Below, piece by piece: positions 1-8,606 of a stretch of DNA of 64,000 nucleotides. The stretch is taken from positions 2,574,001 through 2,638,000 of the forward strand of contig NZ_SOAU01000001.1 of NCBI RefSeq assembly GCF_004364865.1, written 5' to 3'. A program made the translations under genes and the position numbers. Position 1 is the stretch's first letter; the number at the start of each line of letters is the position of its first letter. Below the pieces are notes generated by a model. The model had not been told where the DNA came from and ran no database searches. It saw nothing but the letters and a program-made list of their open reading frames with translations. The DNA is from Ilumatobacter fluminis. Its GTDB lineage: Bacteria > Actinomycetota > Acidimicrobiia > Acidimicrobiales > Ilumatobacteraceae.

Positions 1-876
1 GCATGGATCGGCTTCGCGATGCCGAACGTCGACGAGCTCAGCGAGGCGTGCGACCGGCTCGGCATCAGCGACGAGATCGACGTGCACGAGATCCTCGCTC
101 CGCACCGCCAGCCGGTGCTCAGCGTCGAGGGCAAGGTCGTCCACGTCGTGCTGCGGACGGCCCGGTACGTCGACCGCGACGAGAAGATCTCGCTCGGCGA
201 GCTGACCCTGTTGGTGACCGAACGAGCGGTCATCTCGATCCGGTACGGCCACGCGAGTCCGCTCTCGAAGCTGCGCCACGAACTCGAGTCCGAACCCGAG
301 CTGCTGCACGCCGGCCCGCCCGCCGTGCTCGTCGCGATCATCGAGCAGGTGATCGCCGACTACAGCCCGGCACTGAACGGTTTCGAGCAGGACGTGATCG
401 AGGTCGAACGCGATGTGTTCTCCGACGGCGGACCCCAGCCGGTCCGACGGTTGTTCCGCCTCAAGTCCGAGGTCCGCACCTTCCAGAGTCCGCTCGAGGC
501 GCTCCCCGAGCCGCTCGCCCGGTTGAGTCGACTGCTTCGTCGGTTCGCTCACCCCGACGTGGTCGAGGACCTCAACGAAGCGATCGACCAGCTCGACCGG
601 ACCGTGATCCGGACCCGGTCACTGTCGAACCTGCTCGACGCCGCCCTCACGGCGAGCCTCGCGCAGACGAGCATCCAGCAGAACGAGGACATGCGCAAGA
701 TCTCGGCGTGGGTCGCCATGGCAGCGGTCCCGACGCTGATCGCGGGTATCTACGGCATGAACTTCCGGGAGATGCCCGAACTCGACTCGGCGCTCGGCTA
801 CCCGATCGTCATGGCCGCGATGGGCCTCATCGTGTTCGGCCTGTACCGGTTCTTCCGGAAGAACGACTGGCTCTGA
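1..876 (+). CDS. CorA-family divalent cation transporter, 5' end outside window
   Basis: Inner-membrane Mg2+/Co2+ channel of the CorA family. The open frame runs from the first base, and residues before the first ATG (codon 7) read like a normal CorA N-terminal strand (AWIGFAMP), so the gene almost certainly begins upstream and this is a 5'-partial. 291 residues are visible: a cytoplasmic alpha/beta then long helical funnel domain (about 1-230), a first membrane helix ending in the signature YGMNF (residues 251-255), a short loop with acidic residues, and a second helix (about 265-283) ending in basic residues, FFRKNDWL. The GMN triplet is the family's ion-selectivity motif. It is co-directional with the next gene, 38 bp away. 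Specific ion is not determinable. Confidence 0.9.
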   Translation, partial: AWIGFAMPNVDELSEACDRLGISDEIDVHEILAPHRQPVLSVEGKVVHVVLRTARYVDRDEKISLGELTLLVTERAVISIRYGHASPLSKLRHELESEPELLHAGPPAVLVAIIEQVIADYSPALNGFEQDVIEVERDVFSDGGPQPVRRLFRLKSEVRTFQSPLEALPEPLARLSRLLRRFAHPDVVEDLNEAIDQLDRTVIRTRSLSNLLDAALTASLAQTSIQQNEDMRKISAWVAMAAVPTLIAGIYGMNFREMPELDSALGYPIVMAAMGLIVFGLYRFFRKNDWL

Positions 877-914
877 TTCGCCGCCGCTGCGGCCGTCGCA
901 TAGGTTGCCCGTTC

Positions 915-3104
915 ATGCGGGGGAAGATTGCAGGACTGCTGGCTGTCGCGTGCGTGTTCACGGCGTGCTCGGGTGACGACGACCAGGCGACGACGGCGAC
1001 GAGCGAGTCGACGGACACGACGGACACGAGCGAGTCATCGGGCGAACCGGCGCCGTCGGTCGCACCGCCGACCACCGAGGTGAGCGAATCGACCGCCACC
1101 ACCACCGACACCACCACCGTCGCCACCATCGCGCCCCCGACCACCGAGCCGAGCGGTCCGTCACCGTCGCCCGCCGACGCCGACCTCGTCGCCGCCATCC
1201 AGGCCGATCTCGACGGCGCACCCGCCGGCTGCGATCCGCTCGATCCCCGCCAGTGCGTGTTCCCCTACCCGTCGAACGCGACGACGGCCGGCGACGACAC
1301 GTCGGCAACCGGACTCCGGGTGGCGTTCCCGACCGATGGCTTGCCGGCGAACAGCGAGGGCGTGCACATCGACCCGGCCGAATGGAACCGCAACGACGGC
1401 TTCTCGCCGAACTCGTCGATCCTGACCCACGTGCCGGGCCTCGACGCCGAGGCATCGTCGCTCCCGCGCTGGGACGACCTGGAGGGATCGCTCTCCGACG
1501 AGGCGACCGTGGTGATCGTCGACGATGCCGGCGAGCGGGTCGCGCTCTGGGCCGAACCCGACGTCGACGTCACCGGCCCCGACGACGAGGTGCTCGTGAT
1601 CCATCCGGCTGTCTCGCTCGAGGAAGGCCGCCTCTACCACGTGGCCCTCCGCGGCCTCGTCGACGGCACAGGCGCCACGATCGACCCATCGGCGACGTTC
1701 ACGTCGTATCGCGACGCGCTCACCACCGAGATCGACGAGATCGAGCGACGGCGCCCCGACATGGAGGCGATGTTCGACGACCTCGCCGCGGCCGGCATCG
1801 CCCGTGACGATCTCCAGCTCGCCTGGACGTTCACGGTCGCCTCCACCGAGAACATCACCGGACGCATGCTGCACATCCGCGACGAGACACTCGCCGAGCT
1901 CGGCGACGCGGCACCGACGTTCACGGTGACCGACGTGATCGAGCCGCCCGAACTCGATCGTGACGGGCTGGCGCGCCAGATCGTCGGCACGTACACGGTC
2001 CCGAACTGGTTGACCGGCGACGGCGGCCCGGGCAACCGGTTCGAGACCGGCGCCGACGGGCTCCCCGTCCGCAACGGCACCGTCGAGGCGCCCTTCGTGT
2101 GCAACGTGTCCGACACGACCATGAACGGCACCGAGCCCGCACACATCGTCCAGTACGGCCACGGCCTGCTCGGCAGCAACTTCGAGATCAACGCCGGCAA
2201 CGTGCGGGCGATGTCGAACGAGCACGACGTGGTCCACTGCGCGACCAAGTGGGCCGGCATGAGCGAGGACGACATCGGCAACGCCGCCAGTGTGCTGACC
2301 GAGGTGTCGGCGTTCCCGACGATGGCCGACCGGCTCCAGCAGGGCGTGTTGAACCAGATCGTGCTCGGCCGGCTGATGCTCGCCGACGACGGCCTCGTCG
2401 CCGATCCGGCGTTCGCGAGGCCCGACGGATCGCCGCTCATCGACCACACGACGCTGTACTACGACGGCAACAGCCAGGGCGGGATCATGGGCCTGATGCT
2501 GGCCGGCGTCTCGCCCGACTTCGAGCGGGCGGTGTTGGGCGTGCCCGGCATGAACTACTCGATGCTGCTCCCCCGCTCGGTCGACTTCGACACGTACGAA
2601 GCGATCATGACGCCGGCCTACCCGAGCACGCTCGACCGGATGCTCACCATCTCGCTGATGCAGATGTTGTGGGACCGCGCCGAGGGCGCCGGCTACGTGC
2701 GCCACGTGGTGAGCGATCCGCTGCCCGGCACGAACGCCAAGGACGTCCTGATGCACGTCGCGTACGGCGACCACCAGGTGACCGAACTGTCGGCGCTCGT
2801 GCAGGCGCGCACGATGGGCGTCCCGATCCACCGCCCGATCGCTGCCGACGGCCGCTACCCGGGCGATCCGGCGTGGGGGCTCGACGACGCGATCGACGGA
2901 GTCTCGACGTCGGCGATCGTCATCTGGGACTCCGGCATGGCCCCCATCCCGTTCGAGGCGACGGCACCGCGCGAGGGCGACGACTCGCACGAGGATCCCC
3001 GAGCCGACCCCGACGCCAGGGCCCAGAAGGCCGCCTTCCTCTTCGACGGCGAGTACGTCGACATCTGCAACGGCGCCCCCTGCACCGCCGACCACGTCGA
3101 CTGA
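915..3104 (+). CDS. secreted lipoprotein with alpha/beta-hydrolase-like domain
   Basis: 729-residue exported protein. The start is placed at ATG 915 because it begins a lipoprotein signal peptide with lipobox FTAC (Cys18). The frame is open far upstream but only as a shadow of corA. After Cys18 comes a Thr/Ser/Pro/Asp-rich linker (about 20-90), typical of surface lipoproteins in this window, then a large domain. The motif GNSQGG at about residues 518-523 fits the nucleophile elbow G-x-S-x-G of alpha/beta hydrolases, with Ser520 as candidate nucleophile; a conserved-looking HGLLGSN lies upstream and could supply the oxyanion hole. This resembles large bacterial lipase/esterase-like lipoproteins. 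Substrate is unknown. It converges on the Lrp gene with a palindrome between. Confidence 0.75.
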   Translation: MRGKIAGLLAVACVFTACSGDDDQATTATSESTDTTDTSESSGEPAPSVAPPTTEVSESTATTTDTTTVATIAPPTTEPSGPSPSPADADLVAAIQADLDGAPAGCDPLDPRQCVFPYPSNATTAGDDTSATGLRVAFPTDGLPANSEGVHIDPAEWNRNDGFSPNSSILTHVPGLDAEASSLPRWDDLEGSLSDEATVVIVDDAGERVALWAEPDVDVTGPDDEVLVIHPAVSLEEGRLYHVALRGLVDGTGATIDPSATFTSYRDALTTEIDEIERRRPDMEAMFDDLAAAGIARDDLQLAWTFTVASTENITGRMLHIRDETLAELGDAAPTFTVTDVIEPPELDRDGLARQIVGTYTVPNWLTGDGGPGNRFETGADGLPVRNGTVEAPFVCNVSDTTMNGTEPAHIVQYGHGLLGSNFEINAGNVRAMSNEHDVVHCATKWAGMSEDDIGNAASVLTEVSAFPTMADRLQQGVLNQIVLGRLMLADDGLVADPAFARPDGSPLIDHTTLYYDGNSQGGIMGLMLAGVSPDFERAVLGVPGMNYSMLLPRSVDFDTYEAIMTPAYPSTLDRMLTISLMQMLWDRAEGAGYVRHVVSDPLPGTNAKDVLMHVAYGDHQVTELSALVQARTMGVPIHRPIAADGRYPGDPAWGLDDAIDGVSTSAIVIWDSGMAPIPFEATAPREGDDSHEDPRADPDARAQKAAFLFDGEYVDICNGAPCTADHVD

Positions 3105-3129
3105 CCCACCCGCCCCCAGCCCGCCCAAT

Positions 3130-3170
3130 GCGTGAACAAACTGCGGAATAGTTCCTCAGTTTGTTCACGC
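3130..3170. repeat. 41-bp palindromic element, copy 1
   Basis: Arms GCGTGAACAAACTGCGGAA (3130-3148) and its near-complement (3152-3170) surround the 3-nt loop TAG; 18 of 19 positions pair. A second, perfect copy lies at 33558-33598. Both copies sit between converging genes. No T-run follows on either strand, so it is not a textbook intrinsic terminator, although a bidirectional terminator role is possible. Short ORFs starting inside it are artefacts of the repeat. Confidence 0.85.
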
Positions 3171-3190
3171 CTTCGTCGGGTCGTGGGTGG

Positions 3191-3634
3191 TCAGGGGCGG
3201 ACGACTCGGAGGAGGAGTTTGGTCTCGGTGCTGGCGACGCCGGCTTCGGAACGGAGCCAGCGCACGAAGGTGTCGAGTCCGTCAGCGCCGTGGCAGGCGA
3301 CATTGATCGAGTAGTCGGCGGTGCCGGTGACGTAGGCCGCAAAGGTGACCTCGTCGCGCTGGGCGAGTCGGGCCTCGAACTCCTCGACGTCGCCCGGGCC
3401 GAGCTTCACGTCGACCACCGCCTGCACCGTGCGACCCAGGGCATCCGGGTCGACCCGGACGGTGTAGCCCTCGATGACGCCGTCACGTTCGAGACGGCGC
3501 ACGCGATCGGCGGCCGACGTCGGCGACAGATGCACGGCCTCGCCCAGCTCCCGCCAGCTGATTCGTGCGCCTCGTTCCAGCTCACGCAGAATTCGGAGGT
3601 CGATTTGGTCGAGAGCACTCGATTCGGCGGCCAT
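3191..3634 (-). CDS. Lrp/AsnC-family transcriptional regulator
   Basis: 147-residue regulator of the leucine-responsive family. An N-terminal winged helix-turn-helix (about 8-60, containing DLRILRELE and SPTSAADRVRRLERDGVI) is followed by a RAM ligand-binding domain (about 65-140). Family members sense amino acids. It is transcribed away from an alanine dehydrogenase gene, with 62 bp between start codons, which is the usual arrangement of AldR-type regulators controlling ald. The inference is that it activates or represses alanine catabolism in response to alanine. No distinct operator could be picked out by eye in the 62-bp gap. Confidence 0.9.
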   Translation of the reverse strand: MAAESSALDQIDLRILRELERGARISWRELGEAVHLSPTSAADRVRRLERDGVIEGYTVRVDPDALGRTVQAVVDVKLGPGDVEEFEARLAQRDEVTFAAYVTGTADYSINVACHGADGLDTFVRWLRSEAGVASTETKLLLRVVRP

Positions 3635-3696
3635 CGGACCAGTTTGTCACGGAAGTTCACTCGCACACGCGGCGCTGACCTCACGACAATCTGATC

Positions 3697-4830
3697 ATGG
3701 CAGGTGCAGCGATCACGACCGTCGGCGTCCCCAAGGAGATCAAGACCCTCGAACACCGGGTGGCCATGACTCCCGACGGTGTGCGTGAACTCGAGCGGCA
3801 CGGCATCGACGTGTTCGTCGAGACCGGCGCCGGCGAAGGCGCCTCCATCACCGACGACGACTACCGCGCGGCCGGCGCCGACATCGTGCCCACCGCCGCC
3901 GAGGCGTGGTCGAAGCAGATGGTCGTCAAGGTGAAGGAGCCGCAGGAGAGCGAGTACGGCTACCTGCGCCCCGACCTGACGCTGTTCACCTACCTCCACC
4001 TCGCCGCCTACCCCGAGGTCGCCCGCGCCCTGATCGACGCCCGCACGACCGGCATTGCCTACGAGACGGTCCAGGTCGACGGTGGCGGCCTCCCGCTGCT
4101 CGCCCCGATGTCGGAAGTGGCCGGCCGGCTCGCCACCCAGATCGGCGCCCACTACCTCGAGCGTCACAACGGCGGCCGGGGTGTGCTGATGGGCGGCGCT
4201 CCCGGCGTCCGCCCGGCCAAGGTCGTCGTGCTCGGCGCCGGCAACGTCGGCTGGAACTCGGCGTGGATCGCCGCCGGCATGGAGGCCGAGGTCGTCCTCA
4301 TCGACAAGAACCTCGATCGGCTGCGCTGGGTCGACCAGATCCACAAGGGTCGCATCATGACGCTGGCGTCGAACCGCGGCGCGATCGAACGCTCGGTCGC
4401 CGAGGCCGACCTCGTGATCGGCGCGGTGCTCGTGGCCGGTGGCCGGGCCCCCGTGCTGGTCGACGAGGCGATGGTCAGCTCGATGAAGCCGCGCGCCGTG
4501 ATCGTCGACGTCGCCGTCGACCAGGGTGGCTGCATCGAGACGATCCACGAGACCAGCCACGACGACCCGGTGTACGAGTTCCACGGGGTCGTCCACTACG
4601 CGGTCGGCAACATGCCCGGCGCCGTGCCCCACACCTCCACCTACGCGCTCACGAACGCGACCCTGCCGTACATCCTCGACGTCGCCGTCCACGGCCCCGA
4701 AGAGGCAGCACGCCGCGATCGGGCGCTCGCCCTCGGGATCAACACGGTCGCCGGCAAGGTCACGAACGAGCCCGTCGCCGAGTTCCTGAACGACACGTTC
4801 GTCGACCCGCTGGTCGCGCTCGCCGGCTGA
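3697..4830 (+). CDS. ald: alanine dehydrogenase
   Basis: Catalyses NAD-dependent oxidative deamination of L-alanine to pyruvate and ammonium (EC 1.4.1.1). 377 residues, the usual length. It starts with the typical VGVPKEIK strand; substrate residues are recognisable by alignment to known family motifs: Arg21 (EHRVAMTP), Lys80 (KVKEPQ) and His101 (YLHLAAYP). A Rossmann motif lies near residue 170-185 (VVLGAGNVGWNSA), slightly altered from the common GAGVAG form. The C-terminal NATLPYIL is conserved. Divergent Lrp-type regulator upstream. In this organism it may supply pyruvate and nitrogen together with the window's glutamate synthase. Confidence 0.95.
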   Translation: MAGAAITTVGVPKEIKTLEHRVAMTPDGVRELERHGIDVFVETGAGEGASITDDDYRAAGADIVPTAAEAWSKQMVVKVKEPQESEYGYLRPDLTLFTYLHLAAYPEVARALIDARTTGIAYETVQVDGGGLPLLAPMSEVAGRLATQIGAHYLERHNGGRGVLMGGAPGVRPAKVVVLGAGNVGWNSAWIAAGMEAEVVLIDKNLDRLRWVDQIHKGRIMTLASNRGAIERSVAEADLVIGAVLVAGGRAPVLVDEAMVSSMKPRAVIVDVAVDQGGCIETIHETSHDDPVYEFHGVVHYAVGNMPGAVPHTSTYALTNATLPYILDVAVHGPEEAARRDRALALGINTVAGKVTNEPVAEFLNDTFVDPLVALAG

Positions 4831-4896
4831 CGCTCCGGCCGCTCCGGCCGGCCTCTCGGCTCTCCCCCACTTGCAGCCCGGGCGTACGCTCGACCC

Positions 4897-6114
4897 ATGG
4901 GGACGCTCGCGACCGAACTCGACCTGCCCGATCTGTCGTATCTCGACGACGCCGACCGGACGTGGGAGGAAAGTCGCGACGCCGCCGACGAGGTGGCCCG
5001 ACAGCACTGGCTCGCACGAGGCCTGCTCGGTTTCGCCGTCCTGCACTACGACGACGTCGTGGCCGTGCTGCGTGACAAGCGCTGGCATTCGGCGTCGGGC
5101 CAGATCCTCGAGATGGCCGGGATCGAGGACTCGGAGTGGACCGCCCGCCGTCGGCAGTCGATCCTGTCCGCGGAAGGCGACGAACACGTCCGGTTGCGTC
5201 GCCTCGTCGGACCGGCGTTCTCGCCGCGCCACGCCGACTCGCTGCGTCCGTTCATGCGTCAGGTGGTCGACGATCTGATCGACGGATTCGTCGAGCAGGG
5301 ACGCGCCGACATCGCCGTCGACTTCTGCGAGCCGTACCCCATCCCGATCATCTGCGAGCTGTTCGGCGCCCCGAAGGAGGACTGGAAGCAGTTCTCGCAC
5401 TGGGCGACCGACATCTTCCGGATCTTCAACAACAATCTCGAAGAAGATCTGCCGGCGATCGTCACGGCCAACATCGAACTCGACGACTACCTGGGTGAGC
5501 TGATCGACCGGCGGCGCGACACGCCCACCGACGATCTCGTCACGACGCTCATCGCCGCCGAGGACGAGGGCGACCGGTTGTCGCACGACGAGCTGATCTC
5601 GCTGTGCGTCGCCGTGCTGATGGCGGGCACCGACACGACCCGCAACCAGCTCGGCTGCTCGACCTACCTGTTCGCGAAGCACCCCGAGCAGTGGGCGCTG
5701 CTCCGCGAGCGACCCGAGCTCGCGCCGCGCGCCGTCGAGGAGACCATGCGCTTCCTCGGTGCGGTTCGCGGCACGGTGCGGATCGCGAGCGAGGACATCG
5801 AGTACCGCGACGTCGTGTTCCCCAAGGGGACGATCATGGCGACGTCGCTGAGCGCGGCGAACCTCGATGCCGACACGTTCGACGATCCATTCGTGTTCGA
5901 CATCACCCGTGAACCGTCGAACAAGCCGCAGCTGACGTTCGGGTCCGGCATCCACTTCTGTCTCGGTGCCGCGCTCGCCCGCGCCGAGCAGCAGGAGGCG
6001 CTCACGATCATGGCCGATCGGCTCCCGAACCTGCGGCTCGACGGCGAGGTCGAGTGGAAGCCGAACTCGTTCGGCATCTGGGGCCCGGCCGCGTTGCCGG
6101 TCGCCTTCGGCTGA
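4897..6114 (+). CDS. cytochrome P450
   Basis: 405-residue soluble bacterial P450. The I-helix oxygen-binding motif AGTDTT is at residues 243-248, the K-helix ExxR is present as EETMR, and the heme-ligand loop is FGSGIHFCLG with Cys355 as the axial thiolate. These are all the diagnostic elements of the superfamily. Substrate cannot be predicted; there is no ferredoxin or ferredoxin reductase beside it. Start ATG 4897 follows ald by 66 bp in the same direction, so a separate promoter is likely but was not seen. Confidence 0.95.
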   Translation: MGTLATELDLPDLSYLDDADRTWEESRDAADEVARQHWLARGLLGFAVLHYDDVVAVLRDKRWHSASGQILEMAGIEDSEWTARRRQSILSAEGDEHVRLRRLVGPAFSPRHADSLRPFMRQVVDDLIDGFVEQGRADIAVDFCEPYPIPIICELFGAPKEDWKQFSHWATDIFRIFNNNLEEDLPAIVTANIELDDYLGELIDRRRDTPTDDLVTTLIAAEDEGDRLSHDELISLCVAVLMAGTDTTRNQLGCSTYLFAKHPEQWALLRERPELAPRAVEETMRFLGAVRGTVRIASEDIEYRDVVFPKGTIMATSLSAANLDADTFDDPFVFDITREPSNKPQLTFGSGIHFCLGAALARAEQQEALTIMADRLPNLRLDGEVEWKPNSFGIWGPAALPVAFG

Positions 6115-6212
6115 CGCCCCTGACGCGGCTCAGCACCGAAACCCACCCTGCTCCACCGATCCGATCGCGGTACGGTGCGAACGTTCCTGACACGACGAGC
6201 CGGAGGAGGTCG

Positions 6213-6275
6213 ATGCACATGACGGTCATTGCGCACTCCCTCTTCGGCCGCGCTCGTCGAGCAGCCTCGGGCTGA
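6213..6275 (+). CDS. possible 20-residue leader peptide upstream of RIO kinase
   Basis: Short frame MHMTVIAHSLFGRARRAASG preceded 3 bp upstream by a very strong Shine-Dalgarno (GGAGGAGG, 6202-6209), stronger than most in the window. It lies in the 238-bp gap before the RIO kinase and ends 77 bp before it. A small basic peptide or translated leader is possible. Evidence is only the RBS and position; it may equally be chance. Confidence 0.25.
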   Translation: MHMTVIAHSLFGRARRAASG

Positions 6276-6352
6276 CCGCGCACTGCGCCACGCCCCGCTC
6301 CGAGCGGCCGAACGTCCATCGTTCTGCACACCGCACCAGGAGCAACGCACCA

Positions 6353-7102
6353 ATGCGACCCATTCCCGACTGGCTCGTCGTCGAGTCGGTCTCCGACACC
6401 GAGATCGGTGTCGTCACCACCGGCAAGGAAGCCCAGATCGACCTCGTCGAACGAACCGGCCACGACGGGCGGACGTGTCTCGTCGCCCGCAAGCGGTATC
6501 TGCCGCGAGAAGTCCACAACAAGGGCGAACTGGAAGCCCTCGGCTTCCAACGCGCTTCCACGTTCCGCCACGACGTCCGTTACCGAGAGGGCAGGCAGTT
6601 CCGCAAGAGCCGCGATCGACGCGCGGTCGAACGGATGACCACCTACGGCAAGCACCTGCTCCAGGACCGCTGGACCGGTCACGAGTACGACGTCATGTCG
6701 GCGCTGTGGCAGGCCGGCCTCACCGTGCCGTACCCGATCGAGTACGGCACCGACGTCCTCGAACTCGAGTTCGTCGGCGACCGCGACGGGGCGGCACCGC
6801 AGCTGCGCTCGGCCCGACTCGACGCCGTCGGACTCGCCGACGCGTACGCACAGCTCGTCGACGGTTTGACGCTGATCGTCTCGGCGGGCTGGGCCCACGG
6901 TGACCTGTCGGCCTACAACCTGCTGTGGTGGGACGACCGGCTGTGGTTCATCGACTTCCCGCAGGCGGTCGACATCGCCGCCAACCCGATGGGGCTCGAC
7001 TTCCTCCACCGAGACGTCGTCAACGTGTGCGACTGGTTCGGTCGACGCGGTGTCGACACCGACGGCGAGGCGCTCTTCGCCCAACTCCTCGCCGTGATGT
7101 GA
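6353..7102 (+). CDS. RIO1-family atypical serine protein kinase
   Basis: 249-residue kinase-like protein of the RIO1 family. An N-terminal RIO-specific segment is followed by the ATP-binding lobe with Lys in VARKRYLP, the catalytic loop HGDLSAYNLL (His182, Asp184, Asn189) and the metal-binding IDFPQAVD motif near residue 200. RIO kinases act in ribosome maturation in archaea and eukaryotes; bacterial members exist but their role is poorly known. The next gene, on the opposite strand and 6 bp away, encodes the ribosome-rescue factor ArfB, suggesting but not proving a translation-related context. Confidence 0.9.
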   Translation: MRPIPDWLVVESVSDTEIGVVTTGKEAQIDLVERTGHDGRTCLVARKRYLPREVHNKGELEALGFQRASTFRHDVRYREGRQFRKSRDRRAVERMTTYGKHLLQDRWTGHEYDVMSALWQAGLTVPYPIEYGTDVLELEFVGDRDGAAPQLRSARLDAVGLADAYAQLVDGLTLIVSAGWAHGDLSAYNLLWWDDRLWFIDFPQAVDIAANPMGLDFLHRDVVNVCDWFGRRGVDTDGEALFAQLLAVM

Positions 7103-7108
7103 GTCGGC

Positions 7109-7525
7109 TCACCAATCGTTGCGGGTCGGCTTGCGACGTTGGCGCTTGGTCTCGCCGCGCCGCTTCTTCGCATCGAGGCGTCGCCGCTTCGATCCCTTCG
7201 TGGGCTTGGTCGCCTTGCGCTTGCGTTCGACACGGAGCGCGTCTCGCAACCGGTCGGCGAGGCGCTGCTCGGCGAGTTCTCGGTTGCGGAGCTGGCTGCG
7301 TTCGTCGTCGGCGCTCACGCGGACCTCCGGCCCGAGCTTCGACCGAACGCGGTCACGCTGACTCGCGCTGAACGCCGACGACGACTCGACGTCGAAGCGG
7401 AGGTCGACGCGCGTCGCGTTCTTGTTGGCGTGTTGACCGCCCGGTCCACCGGACGCGCTGAACGAGACCTCGAGTTCGCGGCGCGGGATTCGCACCGATC
7501 GGGTCACGACCAGGTCGTCGCTCAT
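7109..7525 (-). CDS. arfB: alternative ribosome-rescue factor / peptidyl-tRNA hydrolase
   Basis: 138-residue class-I release-factor-like hydrolase (ArfB/YaeJ). The GGQ catalytic motif is at residues 29-31 within SGGPGGQHANK, followed by an RF-1 fold and a strongly basic C-terminal tail (KRKATKPTKGSKRRR onwards) that in ArfB enters the empty mRNA channel of stalled ribosomes. Hydrolyses peptidyl-tRNA on non-stop complexes. The start ATG 7525 lies 26 bp from the divergent LLM oxidoreductase start. No stop-codon-recognition domain is present, which distinguishes it from RF1/RF2. Confidence 0.92.
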   Translation of the reverse strand: MSDDLVVTRSVRIPRRELEVSFSASGGPGGQHANKNATRVDLRFDVESSSAFSASQRDRVRSKLGPEVRVSADDERSQLRNRELAEQRLADRLRDALRVERKRKATKPTKGSKRRRLDAKKRRGETKRQRRKPTRNDW

Positions 7526-7551
7526 GGATCCAGCCTGCCACGCTGGGGGTC

Positions 7552-8595
7552 ATGGCTGACCTCAAGTTGGGACTTTCCACCGGATACTGGTCGTCGGGAC
7601 CGCCCGCCGGCGCCGCCGAGGCGGTGCTCGAGGCCGACCGGCTCGGCTTCGACTCGGTGTGGACCGCCGAGGCGTACGGATCGGACGCACTGACACCGCT
7701 CGCCTGGTGGGGGTCGCAGACCCAGAACATCCGGCTCGGCACGTCGATCGTGCAGATGTCGGCCCGTACCCCGGCGGCGACCGCGATGTCGGCGATGACG
7801 ATCGACCACCTCTCCGGTGGCCGGTTCGTGCTCGGCCTCGGTGCCTCCGGGCCGCAGGTCGTGGAGGGCTGGTACGGCCAGCCGTACCCGCGCCCGCTCG
7901 AACGCACGCGTGAGTACGTGCAGATCATTCGCGACATCGTGCGTCGCGAGGCACCGGTCGAGTTCCACGGCAAGCACTACGACATGCCCTATGCGGGCGA
8001 CGACGGGATGGGGATCGGCAAGGCGCTCAAGCCCACGGTCCACCCGTTCCGCCAGGAGATCCCGATCTGGCTCGGCGCCGAAGGACCGAAGAACGTGTCG
8101 CTCGCGGCCGAGGTCGGCGACGGCTGGCTGCCGCTGTTCTTCTCACCGAAGGAAGACGCCTGGTACCGCGAGCGGTTGCAGATCGGGTTCGACGCGAGCG
8201 GCGAGTCGGGCAAGGCCGATCGATTCGAGGTCGCGTCGATGCTGACGGTGATCCCCGGCGACGACGCCGAGGCCTGCGCCGACCTGATGCGGCCGTTCAT
8301 CGCGCTCTACGCGGGTGGCATGGGCGCCAAGGGCGCCAACTTCCACTTCGACGTGTTCGACCGGATGGGTTGGGGCGGGGTCGCCACCGAGATCCAGGAG
8401 CTCTACCTGCAGGGTAAGAAGGACGAGGCGGCCGGCCTCATCCCGCTCGAGATGGTCGAGGACGTCGCCCTCGTCGGCCCGCCCGCCAAGATCAAGGACG
8501 AGATGGCCAAGTGGAAGGAGACATGTCTCACGACGGTCCTGCTCTCCGCCCGCGCCGACCAGTTGGAGATGCTCGCCGAGCTCATCAACGGCTGA
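7552..8595 (+). CDS. LLM-class (probably F420-dependent) oxidoreductase
   Basis: 347-residue TIM-barrel oxidoreductase of the luciferase-like monooxygenase family. It shows the N-terminal LKLGLSTGYW strand, GFDSVWTAEAYGSDALTPLA, the HLSGGRFVLGLGASGPQVVEG motif region and IPIWLGAEGPKN typical of F420-binding members in actinobacteria. Cofactor assignment (F420 rather than FMN) is by family resemblance only. Cytoplasmic. Substrate unknown. It converges on the PCD-VOC gene with 11 bp between stop codons. Confidence 0.88.
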   Translation: MADLKLGLSTGYWSSGPPAGAAEAVLEADRLGFDSVWTAEAYGSDALTPLAWWGSQTQNIRLGTSIVQMSARTPAATAMSAMTIDHLSGGRFVLGLGASGPQVVEGWYGQPYPRPLERTREYVQIIRDIVRREAPVEFHGKHYDMPYAGDDGMGIGKALKPTVHPFRQEIPIWLGAEGPKNVSLAAEVGDGWLPLFFSPKEDAWYRERLQIGFDASGESGKADRFEVASMLTVIPGDDAEACADLMRPFIALYAGGMGAKGANFHFDVFDRMGWGGVATEIQELYLQGKKDEAAGLIPLEMVEDVALVGPPAKIKDEMAKWKETCLTTVLLSARADQLEMLAELING

Positions 8596-8606
8596 TGGAG
8601 GAATCG

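Noticed and set aside
1-914. Upstream part of the 1033-codon frame before the secreted hydrolase
   Set aside because: Arg-rich shadow of corA; the lipoprotein signal peptide marks the true start at 915.
3132-3314. Short ORFs starting MNKLRN at both palindromes
   Set aside because: The shared start is simply the repeat sequence; downstream codons are not conserved between copies.
3406-5955. 849-codon minus-strand ORF antisense to ald and the P450
   Set aside because: Shadow frame opposite two well-conserved enzymes.
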